A DNA stretch of 40,624 nucleotides, taken from the NCBI GenBank assembly GCA_017476785.1, contig JAFUZD010000039.1, positions 1-40,624 on the forward strand, written 5' to 3'. This DNA is from Prevotella sp. GTDB lineage: Bacteria; Bacteroidota; Bacteroidia; Bacteroidales; Bacteroidaceae. The first letter of the stretch is position 1; each line of letters starts with the position of its first letter. Shown piece after piece: positions 1 to 9,082 of this stretch. Both the position numbers and the translations under genes were made by a program. The notes under the pieces are model-generated. The model had not been told where the DNA came from and did not search any database. It was given only the letters and a program-made list of their open reading frames with translations.

Positions 1-20
1 AAAATAAAAAAATACAACCT

Positions 21-1145
21 ATGAGATTTACAGTATCCAGCACTGCACTCAGCAGCAAACTGACAGCACTTTCGCGAGTTATCAACAGCAAGAACTCCCT
101 GCCCATTCTGGCAGACTTCATTTTCGAGATTCAGGGCAACGTGCTCTATCTGACCGCATCGGACAGCGAGAACGTGATGAAGACTCAGTTAGAACTGAAT
201 GAGAGCGACAGTGACGGCCGGTTTGCCATTGGCAACCACGACCTGCTTGAAGCCGTGAAAGGTATCTCGGAGCAGCCCATCACCTTCGACGTCAACCAGC
301 AGGAGAACATTGCACGCATCAACTATCAGAACGGTCTCTTCTCACTGCCCATCGAGAATGCGGACGAGTTCCCGCAGACTCAGCCCGTCGGCGACGGGGC
401 TACGGTCATCAACATCCCGAGCGAGGTGCTGGCCGACAATATCAACCGTTCGCTTTTTGCCACGGCACAAGACGAGCTGCGCCCGGTGATGAACGGTATC
501 TACTTTGACTTGACACCCGAATGCCTCGCCGTAGTAGCCAGCGACGGCCACAAGCTGGTGCGCAACAAAGTGTTCAGCGTCAAGAGCGATGCGCCTGCCG
601 CTTTTATCCTGCCCAAGAAGCCTGCCACACTGCTGAAGGCACTGCTGCAGAAAGACGGCGGCGACGTGGTCATCAAGTTCGACGAGCGCAATGCACAGAT
701 CAACTATGCCGACGGCCAGATTACCTGCCGGCTGATTGAAGGACGCTACCCGAACTACAACTCGGTGATTCCACAGAGCAACCCGAACCAGATTACCATC
801 GACCGCAACGCACTGCTCAGCGCACTGCGCCGCGTCCAGCCCTTTGCCAACGACTCCAGCAAGCTGATTCGCTTCCACATTGACGGCGGCACCCTGCAGC
901 TGGATGCCGAGGACTTCGACTTCTCGAAGACGGCTACCGAGAGAATGGCGTGCGACTACAACGGCACCCCGATGAGCATCGGATTCAAAGGGTCGTCGTT
1001 CATCGAGATTCTGAGCAACTTCGACTGTCAGGATGTCATCATCCAGCTGGCTGACCCAAGCCGCGCCGGACTGGTCATCCCCTCCGAACAGCCAGAGAAT
1101 CAGGATGTGCTGATGCTGATGATGCCGATGCTGATTAACGACTAA
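21..1145 (+). CDS. dnaN: DNA polymerase III beta subunit (sliding clamp)
   Basis: This 374-residue protein has the length and three-fold repeated layout of bacterial sliding clamps. It starts MRFTVSSTALSSKL and contains the family-typical stretches ASDGHKLVR (near residue 170) and EGRYPNYNSVIP (near 240). It ends with a hydrophobic MLMMPMLIND segment close to the usual clamp C-terminus, which helps form the peptide-binding pocket. The clamp encircles DNA and tethers polymerase III and repair enzymes. It is the first gene of a tightly packed plus-strand operon; the exonuclease gene begins 9 bases downstream. Only 20 A-rich bases precede the start codon in the window, so its promoter is not visible. 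The family call is very secure. Confidence 0.98.
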   Translation: MRFTVSSTALSSKLTALSRVINSKNSLPILADFIFEIQGNVLYLTASDSENVMKTQLELNESDSDGRFAIGNHDLLEAVKGISEQPITFDVNQQENIARINYQNGLFSLPIENADEFPQTQPVGDGATVINIPSEVLADNINRSLFATAQDELRPVMNGIYFDLTPECLAVVASDGHKLVRNKVFSVKSDAPAAFILPKKPATLLKALLQKDGGDVVIKFDERNAQINYADGQITCRLIEGRYPNYNSVIPQSNPNQITIDRNALLSALRRVQPFANDSSKLIRFHIDGGTLQLDAEDFDFSKTATERMACDYNGTPMSIGFKGSSFIEILSNFDCQDVIIQLADPSRAGLVIPSEQPENQDVLMLMMPMLIND

Positions 1146-1154
1146 ACACAGAGA

Positions 1155-2009
1155 ATGAAATTAAAGTTACAGAAACCACTCATTATATTTGATTTGGAGA
1201 CTACGGGCCTTGACTTGGTCAAGGACCGTATCATCCAAATCTCTTATATTAAGGTATATCCCAACGGGAAGGAGACGAGAGCAAACGAACTGGTGAACCC
1301 CGAGAAGGTGATTCCGGAAGTAGTGGAGAAGCTGACCGGCATCACCAATGAGACCGTGAAGCAGCAACCCACGTTTAAGGAACTGGCCCCAAAGCTGAAT
1401 GCCGAATTTTCCGGATGCGACTTCGCCGGCTTCAACTCCAACCACTTTGACATCCCGATGCTGGCAGAAGAGTTCCTGCGCGCTGGCATAGACTTCGATT
1501 TCTCCAAATGCCAACTGATTGATGCCCAGAGCATCTATCACAAACTGGAGCGGAGAAATCTTGCTGCTGCCTATAAGTTCTATTGCGGTCGCGAGATGGA
1601 AGACGACTTCGAAGCCCACAGGGCAGACCAAGACACCGAGGCCACCTATCGGGTACTGATGGGACAACTCGACAAATACAGTGCTGAGAATGAGCCTGAC
1701 GCCGAGCGCCAGCTGGTCAACGACGTGCCTTTCCTCGCCAACTTCTCAAAGATGAACAACAATGTTGACTTTGCCGGCCGCATCGTGTGGGGCGAAGTGA
1801 ACGGACGTGACGGCAAGCCCATCCTCGATAAGGACGGCAAGCCGAGACTGGTGGAAGTGTTCAACTTCGGAAAGCACAAAGGGGAGCCCGTTGCACAGGT
1901 GCTGCGCTACGACCCGGGCTATTACAGCTGGATACTGGCCGGCGACTTCACCTACAACACCAAACAGGTGCTCACCCGTATTCGCTTGCGTGAAAGTAAT
2001 AAGAATTAG
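1155..2009 (+). CDS. DnaQ-like 3'-5' exonuclease with C-terminal DUF3820-like segment
   Basis: This 284-residue protein carries the DEDDh exonuclease motifs: FDLETTGLD (Exo I acidic pair, residues 13-21), NSNHFDIPML (Exo II, near 95-104) and HRADQDTEAT (Exo III-epsilon, near 155-164). It should remove 3'-terminal nucleotides from DNA as a proofreading-type or repair nuclease. After the nuclease domain, a segment around 240-265 containing FGKHKGEPVAQVLR and DPGYYSWIL resembles the small DUF3820 module found behind some DnaQ-like exonucleases. It lies between dnaN and coaBC with gaps of 9 and 3 bases, so co-transcription is very likely. Whether it is the replicative epsilon subunit or an accessory exonuclease cannot be decided from sequence, so I give no symbol. 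Confidence 0.93.
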   Translation: MKLKLQKPLIIFDLETTGLDLVKDRIIQISYIKVYPNGKETRANELVNPEKVIPEVVEKLTGITNETVKQQPTFKELAPKLNAEFSGCDFAGFNSNHFDIPMLAEEFLRAGIDFDFSKCQLIDAQSIYHKLERRNLAAAYKFYCGREMEDDFEAHRADQDTEATYRVLMGQLDKYSAENEPDAERQLVNDVPFLANFSKMNNNVDFAGRIVWGEVNGRDGKPILDKDGKPRLVEVFNFGKHKGEPVAQVLRYDPGYYSWILAGDFTYNTKQVLTRIRLRESNKN

Positions 2010-2012
2010 GAA

Positions 2013-3206
2013 ATGCTCAAAGGCAAAAAGATCGTTTTAGGTATTACCGGCTCTATTGCAGCCTATAAGGCGTGCCTCATCATCCGCGAACTCGTGAAGG
2101 CAGGAGCCGAGGTTCAGGTGGTCATCACACCTGCAGGAAAAGAATTCATCACGCCCATCACCCTGTCGGCACTTACTCAGAAGCCCGTCATCAGCGACTT
2201 CTTCTCACAGCGCGACGGGACGTGGCACAGTCACGTGGCACTGGGGCTGTGGGCCGACGCAATGCTGATTGCCCCCTGCACGGCATCGACGCTGGGCAAG
2301 ATGGCCAATGGCATTGCCGACAATATGCTGATTACGACCTACCTCTCAATGAAAGCGCCCGTATTCGTTGCACCCGCAATGGATCTCGATATGTATGCGC
2401 ACCCCACCACCCAGCAGAATCTGGAGCGGCTGCGCAGCTTCGGCAACCAAATTATCGAGCCACAAAGCGGTTTCTTGGCCTCCGGGTTGGAAGGCAAAGG
2501 GAGGATGGAGGAGCCGGAAGTCATTGTGGACTGCATCAACCGTTTCTTCGAGAGTAAGGAGACACTGAGCGGCAAGCAGATAATGATTACGGCAGGGCCT
2601 ACCTACGAAAAGATAGACCCCGTGCGTTTCATCGGCAACTACTCCAGCGGCAAGATGGGATTTGCACTGGCAGAAGAATGCGCCCGCCGCGGAGCTGAGG
2701 TGACGCTCATTGCCGGTCCCGTAGCCCTGCAAACCACCCATCCGCGCATTCACCGCATTGACGTGGAGAGCTGCGAAGAGATGTACCAAGCCGCTACCAG
2801 CCATTTCAAGACGAGCAATGCTGCCATTCTCTGCGCAGCGGTGGCCGACTTTAAGGCTGAGCGCATCGCCACAGAGAAGATTAAGCGGGAGGAAGACGAC
2901 CTCGTGCTGCGACTGCAGCCGACACACGACATCGCCGCGCAACTGGGCAAGCAGAAGCAGCAACACCAAGTATTGGTAGGCTTTGCGCTGGAGACCAACG
3001 ACGAGCAAGCCAATGCCCAACATAAGCTGGAACGCAAGAATCTGGACTTCATCGTGCTCAACTCACTGAGAAACGAGGGCACGTGCTTCCAGTCTGACGA
3101 GAACCAAATCAGTATCATCTCAAAGACAGGGCAGAAAGACTTCGGCAAGAAGTCCAAGCACGAGGTTGCTGCTGATATTGTAGACGAATTAGCCAAGCTA
3201 TTATGA
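2013..3206 (+). CDS. coaBC: Bifunctional phosphopantothenoylcysteine decarboxylase / phosphopantothenate-cysteine ligase
   Basis: This 397-residue protein has the two-domain CoaBC (Dfp) layout. The N-terminal flavoprotein decarboxylase half starts with IVLGITGSIAAYKA and has the likely catalytic His at about residue 74 in HVALGLWAD. The substrate clamp region reads PAMDLDMY instead of the commoner PAMNxxM. The flexible flap reads LASGLEGKGRM, so Ser157 stands where the E. coli enzyme has its reducing Cys158. The CoaB half has GPTYEKIDPVRFIGNYSSG and a CAAVADFK-type segment. Together the halves make 4'-phosphopantetheine from phosphopantothenate and cysteine for coenzyme A. Its stop overlaps the next gene by 4 bases (ATGA), indicating translational coupling. 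The Cys-to-Ser and Asn-to-Asp changes may be normal for this phylum; I could not check this. Confidence 0.96.
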   Translation: MLKGKKIVLGITGSIAAYKACLIIRELVKAGAEVQVVITPAGKEFITPITLSALTQKPVISDFFSQRDGTWHSHVALGLWADAMLIAPCTASTLGKMANGIADNMLITTYLSMKAPVFVAPAMDLDMYAHPTTQQNLERLRSFGNQIIEPQSGFLASGLEGKGRMEEPEVIVDCINRFFESKETLSGKQIMITAGPTYEKIDPVRFIGNYSSGKMGFALAEECARRGAEVTLIAGPVALQTTHPRIHRIDVESCEEMYQAATSHFKTSNAAILCAAVADFKAERIATEKIKREEDDLVLRLQPTHDIAAQLGKQKQQHQVLVGFALETNDEQANAQHKLERKNLDFIVLNSLRNEGTCFQSDENQISIISKTGQKDFGKKSKHEVAADIVDELAKLL

Positions 3207-4105
3207 GAAGAATCCTTCTGTTAATGCTCTGCGGGATGATGGCCCTTACTATGCAGGCACAAGAACTGCAGGCAAGAATCACCATCAACCATAGCCAGAT
3301 ACAAGGAACTGACAACAGCGTCTTCGACAACCTGCAGCAGACATTGGAGCAGTTTGTCAACGAACGCCAATGGACTGAGCTGCAGTTTCAGAAGAACGAG
3401 CGCATTGTGTGCAACTTCAATATCACCGTCACCAAATATGACAAGAGCAACAACCAGTTTGAGTGTAATGCCCTGATACAGGCCAATCGCCCGGTCTACA
3501 ATTCGGCCTATACCTCCACCTTATATAATAATAAGGACGGCGACTTCAATTTTGAATTTGCCCAGTTTGACCAGCTGAACTTCAATGAAGAGACGGTAGA
3601 CAACCAGCTGACCGCACTGATTGCCTATTATGCCTACCTCATCATCGGGCTCGACCTCGACAGCTTTGCACCGATGGGAGGAACGGATGTGCTGCAGCGT
3701 TGCGTCAACCTCGTCAACAACGCCCAGAATCTGGGAGTCCCGGGATGGAAAGCCTTCGAGACGAGTAAGAACCGGTTTGCCATCATCAACGACTATATGG
3801 ACGAGGCAATGAAACCGTTTCGGCAAATGCAATACGAGTATTACCGAAGCGGGCTCGACGAGATGGCGGGCAACGTGGAGCGCGGACGCACCAACATCAC
3901 CACCGCCTTACAGACCGGTCTCAAGAAGGCCCACGAAGACAAGCCCCTCAGCCTGCTTCCACAGATATGGACGGACTACAAGCGCGACGAGCTGGCCAAT
4001 ATATATAAAGGTAAGGGCACCCAGAAAGAAAAAGAATCCATCTATGAGCTCCTGTTCAGCATCAATGCGTCGCAGAGTGATGCGTGGGAGCGAATCAAAC
4101 AATAA
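3203..4105 (+). CDS. Exported DUF4835 family protein (PorD-like)
   Basis: This 300-residue protein has a hydrophobic N-terminal signal (residues 1-19, ending TMQAQ) and is therefore exported. The body matches my memory of the Bacteroidetes-specific DUF4835 family: a length of about 300, an early ITINHSQIQGTD segment, a NQFECNALIQANRPVYNSAY stretch, an IAYYAYLIIGLDLDSFAPMGG stretch partly cited here by its core IIGLDLDSFAPMGG, and a C-terminal INASQSDAWERIKQ end. Members are sometimes labelled PorD and linked to the type IX secretion system, but a direct role is inference. It sits between coaBC and recN, its usual place in Bacteroidetes, with a 4-base overlap upstream and a 3-base gap downstream. 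Confidence 0.88.
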   Translation: MRRILLLMLCGMMALTMQAQELQARITINHSQIQGTDNSVFDNLQQTLEQFVNERQWTELQFQKNERIVCNFNITVTKYDKSNNQFECNALIQANRPVYNSAYTSTLYNNKDGDFNFEFAQFDQLNFNEETVDNQLTALIAYYAYLIIGLDLDSFAPMGGTDVLQRCVNLVNNAQNLGVPGWKAFETSKNRFAIINDYMDEAMKPFRQMQYEYYRSGLDEMAGNVERGRTNITTALQTGLKKAHEDKPLSLLPQIWTDYKRDELANIYKGKGTQKEKESIYELLFSINASQSDAWERIKQ

Positions 4106-4108
4106 GCA

Positions 4109-5767
4109 ATGCTGAAGCAACTTTACATACGCAACTTCACCCTCATCGACACGCTCGACATTGAGTTTCACCCGGGATTCTCGGTCATAACGGGTGAAAC
4201 GGGAGCGGGAAAGAGCATCATCCTCGGTGCCATCGGATTGCTGTTAGGCCAGCGTGCCGACTCCAAGACCATCAAACAGGGAACGGAGAAGTGTGTCATC
4301 GAAGCTCATTTCGACCTATCAAGCTATGCGATGCAGGACTTCTTCAACCAGAATGACATCGAATACGATGCCACCGACTGCATCGTACGCCGCGAACTGA
4401 CTGCCAGCGGAAAAAGCAGGGCTTTCATCAACGACACCCCGGCGCCACTCTCAATGCTTAAAGAGCTGGGGGAACAGCTGATTGACATCCACTCGCAGCA
4501 CCAGAACCTGCTCTTGAGCAAGCAGGACTTCCAACTGAACGTGGTGGACATCATTGCAAAAGACGATGCTAAGCTGACAAAATATAAGGAGGCTTTCGCA
4601 CAGCTACAAGACACAGAGAGACAGCTAAGCGCGCTGGAAGAAGACATCGCACGCAACAGACAGAATGCCGATTTCCTGCAGTTCCAATACGACGAGCTCA
4701 GTGGCGCACGGCTCGTAGACGGCGAACAGGAAGAGTTGGAGCAGAAAAGCGAGACGATGACGCACGCCGAAGACATCAAACAGGCGCTCTTCGAAGCTGA
4801 AAGCAGCCTCAATGGCGATGAGAAGGGGGCCTCTTCGCAAGTCAAAGACGCCCTCAATGCCCTGCAAGGCATCTCCACAATCCTGCCCGCCACTGCCAGC
4901 TTGGCCGAGCGACTGGACTCGTGCTACATTGAACTGAAAGACATAGCGTCCGAAGTAAGCTCACTGATGGACGACACAGAGTTTGACCCATCGGAACTGG
5001 ACGCAGTAAACAATCGCTTGGACCGCATCAACGAACTGGAACAGAAATACCATTGCAACACCGTTGCCGAACTCATTGAGCAGCGGGACGAGATAGAGAA
5101 AAAGCTCAATGCGATAGAGAACAGCGATGATATGCTGGAGGAGATGCGGCAACAATATGCACAGCAGAAGGCACAATGCCAGAAGCGGGCCGACGAGCTG
5201 ACCCAAGTGCGTACGAAAGCTGCCAAAGAAATCGAGAAGCAACTGTGCAGCCGACTCGTCCCACTGGGAATGCCCAATGTCCGCTTTGACATCCGGATTG
5301 ACGCTGGCACACTGAGACGGAGCGGACAAGATGACATCGCATTCCTGTTCAGTGCCAACACCTCTACCCCACTCCAACCCATCTCCCAAGTTGCCTCGGG
5401 AGGCGAGGTGGCTCGTGTGATGCTGGCGTTGAAGGCAATGATCAGCGGTGCCGTCAAGCTGCCCACTATCATTTTCGACGAGATAGATACCGGTGTCAGT
5501 GGCAAGATTGCCGAGAAGATGGCAGAGATTATGCAAGAGATGGGGGCGCAGGAGCGTCAGGTCATCAGCATCACCCACTTGCCGCAGATTGCCGCCCTCG
5601 GCACCCACCACTACAAAGTGGAAAAGAGCGAGACCCGAATGGGCACCATCAGCCAGATGCACCAGCTATCGCAGGACGACCGCATCCGCGAGATTGCACA
5701 GATGCTCAGTGGAAGCGATGTCAGCGAAGCCGCTATCAACAATGCCAAAGAACTTTTAAAGATATGA
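4109..5767 (+). CDS. recN: DNA repair protein RecN (SMC-like ATPase)
   Basis: This 552-residue protein has the RecN length and layout. The Walker A motif GETGAGKS is at residues 29-36, followed by FINDTPAPLSMLKELG and IDIHSQHQNL. Two coiled-coil arms rich in Glu, Gln, Lys and Ala span about 150-370. The ABC signature VASGGEVARVMLALK is near 425-440, Walker B IIFDEIDTGVSG near 453-464, and an H-loop-like SITHLPQIAA near 488. RecN is a cytoplasmic ATPase that acts on double-strand breaks and promotes recombination between sister DNAs. It starts 3 bases after the DUF4835 gene and overlaps the following gene by 4 bases (ATGA), so it belongs to the dnaN-led operon. The identification is secure. 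Confidence 0.97.
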   Translation: MLKQLYIRNFTLIDTLDIEFHPGFSVITGETGAGKSIILGAIGLLLGQRADSKTIKQGTEKCVIEAHFDLSSYAMQDFFNQNDIEYDATDCIVRRELTASGKSRAFINDTPAPLSMLKELGEQLIDIHSQHQNLLLSKQDFQLNVVDIIAKDDAKLTKYKEAFAQLQDTERQLSALEEDIARNRQNADFLQFQYDELSGARLVDGEQEELEQKSETMTHAEDIKQALFEAESSLNGDEKGASSQVKDALNALQGISTILPATASLAERLDSCYIELKDIASEVSSLMDDTEFDPSELDAVNNRLDRINELEQKYHCNTVAELIEQRDEIEKKLNAIENSDDMLEEMRQQYAQQKAQCQKRADELTQVRTKAAKEIEKQLCSRLVPLGMPNVRFDIRIDAGTLRRSGQDDIAFLFSANTSTPLQPISQVASGGEVARVMLALKAMISGAVKLPTIIFDEIDTGVSGKIAEKMAEIMQEMGAQERQVISITHLPQIAALGTHHYKVEKSETRMGTISQMHQLSQDDRIREIAQMLSGSDVSEAAINNAKELLKI

Positions 5768-7443
5768 GACGCACAGCACTTTTCATCTATACACTCATTG
5801 TCTGCATTGCAACGGTGAGTGCACAAACACCCAACTGGTCCGCAAAGGCAGCCAAGGCAGTATTCACGCTGAAGACCTTTGCCACGGACGGCTCACTGCT
5901 GGGAAGTAGCAACGGTTTCTTCATCACTGAAGACGGAGTGGCACTGGGTCCACTCTCTCCTTTCCGCGGTGCCTCCCGAGCCGTCATCATCGATGCTGCG
6001 GGCAAAGAGTATGCCGTGGAGTATATGCTGGGAGCCAACGAGATCTATGACGTGGCGAAGTTCCGCATTGCCAACCACAAGACCACTCCTTTAGCCATAA
6101 CCCCCAATGCCGAGCCTAACGGTGCTACGGTGTGGCAGTTGCCGTACAGCACGAAGAAGGTGCCCACGTGCCAGCAGATGTCCATCACAAAGGCCGAGAC
6201 ATTCCAGACCAGTTACACCTATTATACCCTGTCTGCCCGGACAGAAGAGAATACGGCCGGAAGCCCCGTGCTCAACAAGAACGGCGATGTCATCGGCCTC
6301 ATCCAGCCTTCAACGGTTGCCAATGCATCGGCGTCTTACGCTGTGAGTGCCCCGTTTGCAAAGGCACTCAAAATCAATGGACTTAGCATCAATGATGCCA
6401 CGTTGAAGAGCACGTCCATCCCTAAGGACCTGCCCGACGAGGCCGACCAAGCCCTCCTTACGCTCTATGTGGCCGGTTCGTCTCTGCCGGCCTCACAACA
6501 GGAAGCCCTCATCAACCGCTTCATTGAGAAATTCCCAACACAGGCCGACGGCTATATCTACCGTGCCCGCCTCAATACGGCCAATGCCAAGTTTGCCGAG
6601 GCTGACCGAGATATCAAGCAAGCCATACAATTGGCTGAGAAAAAAGACGATGCGCACTATAACTATGCGCTGCTCATCCTGCAACAGTTGGACAACTATC
6701 CCGACAAGCCATACAGCGAATGGACGCTCGATAAGGCGATGGAAGAGGCGCAGGAAGCCTACCGCATCCAACCACTCCCAGCCTATCGGCAGCAGCAGGC
6801 CCAGATTCTTTTTGCACAAAAGAAGTATGACGAAGCTTATCAGCTATTCATTGAGCTGGCTGACAATGGGATGCGGAATGCCGAAATCTACTATGCGGCT
6901 TCGCAGTGCAAGCTCCTGCAGGGCGACTCCACGGCAATGCTGGCACTGCTTGACAGTGCCGTCAACACATTCAGCAAGCCTTATCTCAAGCCGGCTGCCC
7001 CCTATCTGTTGGTACGGGCACAGGCACGCTATGAAGCGGGACAATACCGTAAGGCGGTGGGCGACTACAACGAATACGAGAAGCTGATGCGCACCACGCT
7101 GAACGACCAATTCTACTATTTCAGAGAGCAGGCAGAAGTCAGCGGTAAGCTCTACAAGCAAGCACTCGCCGACATTGAGAAAGCCATCGAACTGTCACCG
7201 GCTACACCTCTTTACTATGCGGAGAAAGCTTCTATTGAGGTACGGGTCGGAATGACAGACGAAGCGATAGCCACGGCGCAGCAGTGTATCCGCATTGCTC
7301 CGCAGCAAAGTGACGGTTATCTTTTCTTGGGATTGGCCCAGTGCATCAAAGGCAAGAAGAGCGAGGGAGTGGCCAACCTCACGAAAGCAAAAGAGCTTGG
7401 CAACGGCCAAGCCCAAAGTCTGATAGATAAATATTCGCGATAA
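5764..7443 (+). CDS. Exported TPR protein with degenerate trypsin-like protease domain
   Basis: This 559-residue protein has a signal peptide (residues 1-20, cleavage expected after VSA). Residues 25-200 keep the framework of a trypsin-like (DegP/S1C-type) domain: SNGFFITEDGVAL, then NEIYDVAKFRI, then NTAGSPVLNKNGDVIGL. The catalytic positions look lost: the usual NxHV stretch is replaced by GPLSPF (Ser near residue 65), and the nucleophile motif reads TAGSPV rather than NSGGPV, putting Ala165 at the serine position. Asp96 is kept. Residues 225-555 are tetratricopeptide-like helical repeats rich in Ala, Tyr and Leu. It is probably a periplasmic binding or scaffold protein. It is the last gene of the operon and ends 14 bases from the convergent dnaB gene, with no clear terminator between. 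Confidence 0.85.
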   Translation: MRRTALFIYTLIVCIATVSAQTPNWSAKAAKAVFTLKTFATDGSLLGSSNGFFITEDGVALGPLSPFRGASRAVIIDAAGKEYAVEYMLGANEIYDVAKFRIANHKTTPLAITPNAEPNGATVWQLPYSTKKVPTCQQMSITKAETFQTSYTYYTLSARTEENTAGSPVLNKNGDVIGLIQPSTVANASASYAVSAPFAKALKINGLSINDATLKSTSIPKDLPDEADQALLTLYVAGSSLPASQQEALINRFIEKFPTQADGYIYRARLNTANAKFAEADRDIKQAIQLAEKKDDAHYNYALLILQQLDNYPDKPYSEWTLDKAMEEAQEAYRIQPLPAYRQQQAQILFAQKKYDEAYQLFIELADNGMRNAEIYYAASQCKLLQGDSTAMLALLDSAVNTFSKPYLKPAAPYLLVRAQARYEAGQYRKAVGDYNEYEKLMRTTLNDQFYYFREQAEVSGKLYKQALADIEKAIELSPATPLYYAEKASIEVRVGMTDEAIATAQQCIRIAPQQSDGYLFLGLAQCIKGKKSEGVANLTKAKELGNGQAQSLIDKYSR

Positions 7444-7457
7444 AGCTATGCCGCACA

Positions 7458-9014
7458 TCAGAACGGCAGCGGACCGTCGCCGCCCGTAGGCAGCTGGTCG
7501 CCCTGAAACGAATCATCCGATACGAATGGAGATGCGCCACCACTGGCAGCATCTCCATTTACTTTACTGGCCAGTATCTCGCCGCCAGTACGGTTCTTCC
7601 CGCCTCTGAGCCGGCCGTCTTCCGGATTCTCAAAACGCGTGTACTCCCCACGGAAAGTCAGCAGAACGTCGTCCGTAGCACCCTTACGGTGCTTGGCTAT
7701 GATAATCTGTGCCATTCCGTGCAGGTCCACGCCTTTGTCCTCGTAGATGTGATAGTATTCCGGGCGATGCACGAAGAGCACCATATCCGCATCCTGCTCA
7801 ATAGCACCCGACTCGCGCAGGTCTGAGAGCTGAGGGCGCTTGCCCTCCAGTCCTTCACGTCCCTCTACACCACGGTTCAGCTGCGACAGTGCCAAGATGG
7901 GGATATTCAGCTCCTTTGCCAGTCCCTTCAGCGAACGCGAGATGGTAGACACCTCTTCCTGACGCGAGCTGAAGCGCATACCGCTGGCATTCATCAGCTG
8001 CAAGTAGTCTATCATTATCATCTTGACTCCGTGTTCACGCACCAGTCGCCGTGCCTTTGTGCGTAGCTCGAAGACCGAGAGGCTCGGGGTGTCGTCAACG
8101 AACAGTGGCGCACCGTAGAGTGCCATTATCCGCTTGTCCAGCCGGTCCCACTCGTCGTCTTGCAGCTGTCCGTTGGTAATCTTCTTGCCCTGAATCTCAC
8201 AGCAGTTCGATATCAGTCGGTTCACCAGCTGCACATTGCTCATCTCAAGCGAGAAGAATGCCATCGGGATTTTATAGTCTACGGCGATATTCTTGGCCAT
8301 CGACAGCGCAAACGAGGTCTTACCCATAGCGGGGCGACCAGCAATAATCACCAAGTCGGAGGCCTGCCAGCCACTGGTCAGGTCGTCCAGCTTGTGGTAG
8401 CCAGACGGCACACCCGTCAGTCCACCCTTATTCTCATAGGCCACCTTAATCACGTCGATAGCATTCTTGATGACCGGGTCTATCTGGGTGTAGTCCTTCT
8501 TCATATTGGTCTGCGCCAACTCAAACAGGCGAGCCTCGGCATCGTTCATCAGGTCGTCTACATCGGTGGTCTCATCGAAAGCAACCGTCTCAATAGAGTG
8601 AGCAAACGAGATAATCTGCCGTGCCAGCGACTTCTGTGCCACGATGCGGGCGTGATACTCCACGTTGGCCGACGAGGCCACACGTGCACTGAGCTCCGTC
8701 ACATACCCCGGTCCGCCCACGGCCTCCAGATTGCCGTCCTTTGCCAGCTGCTCTGTCACCGTCCATACGTCTACCGGCCTCTCGGCTACGTTCAGTGTAC
8801 GCACAGCCGAGAATATTTTCTGGTTGCGCGGCTCGTAGAAGCTCTCCGGGGTCAGCATCTCACAGATGACGGCGTATGCATCCTTATCTATCATCAGTGC
8901 GCCCAGCACTGCTTTTTCTACTTCCACCGCCTGCGGCTGCACTTTCATATAAGGGTCTTCCACCGGCTGTTGCCGGCGGGTTCTGCGTCCATTGTTTGTC
9001 GTTTGTTCTGCCAT
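7458..9014 (-). CDS. dnaB: Replicative DNA helicase DnaB
   Basis: I place the start at the ATG at 9014 (MAEQTTNNGR), giving 518 residues, the usual DnaB length. The open frame continues upstream to 9317, but that extension runs through the promoter and the ispE gene and is not protein-like. The N-terminal DnaB domain includes VQPQAVEVEKAVLGALMID. The RecA-like motor has Walker A GRPAMGKT (226-233), a Walker B-type MIMIDYLQLM, and the family stretch LSQLNRGVEGR. The tail GGDGPLPF is Gly- and Pro-rich. DnaB is the hexameric helicase that unwinds DNA at the replication fork. A TATCTTTG box lies 8 bases upstream of the start, so the leader is very short. Confidence 0.97.
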   Translation of the reverse strand: MAEQTTNNGRRTRRQQPVEDPYMKVQPQAVEVEKAVLGALMIDKDAYAVICEMLTPESFYEPRNQKIFSAVRTLNVAERPVDVWTVTEQLAKDGNLEAVGGPGYVTELSARVASSANVEYHARIVAQKSLARQIISFAHSIETVAFDETTDVDDLMNDAEARLFELAQTNMKKDYTQIDPVIKNAIDVIKVAYENKGGLTGVPSGYHKLDDLTSGWQASDLVIIAGRPAMGKTSFALSMAKNIAVDYKIPMAFFSLEMSNVQLVNRLISNCCEIQGKKITNGQLQDDEWDRLDKRIMALYGAPLFVDDTPSLSVFELRTKARRLVREHGVKMIMIDYLQLMNASGMRFSSRQEEVSTISRSLKGLAKELNIPILALSQLNRGVEGREGLEGKRPQLSDLRESGAIEQDADMVLFVHRPEYYHIYEDKGVDLHGMAQIIIAKHRKGATDDVLLTFRGEYTRFENPEDGRLRGGKNRTGGEILASKVNGDAASGGASPFVSDDSFQGDQLPTGGDGPLPF

Positions 9015-9022
9015 AGTGAATG

Positions 9023-9030
9023 CAAAGATA
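9023..9030 (-). promoter_or_regulatory. Bacteroidetes -7 promoter box for dnaB
   Basis: Read on the minus strand, this is TATCTTTG, a perfect TAnnTTTG -7 element. It ends 8 bases before the dnaB ATG, implying a leader of only a few bases. I see no clear -33 TTTG at the expected distance. Confidence 0.75.
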
Positions 9031-9074
9031 GCAAATAATTGCGAATTACGAATTACGAAATATGAATTTATTCG

Positions 9075-9082
9075 TATCTTTG
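9075..9082 (+). promoter_or_regulatory. Bacteroidetes -7 promoter box for ispE
   Basis: TATCTTTG, the same box as for dnaB in mirror orientation, ends 4 bases before the ispE ATG. Transcription would then begin at or next to the start codon, so the mRNA is probably leaderless. Between the two boxes lies a short AT-rich stretch with a repeated CGAATTACGAATTACGAAAT pattern. Confidence 0.75.

Noticed and set aside
8160-9038. 292-codon plus-strand frame opposite dnaB
   Set aside because: Antisense shadow of a secure gene; His/Gln/Leu-rich composition typical of such shadows.
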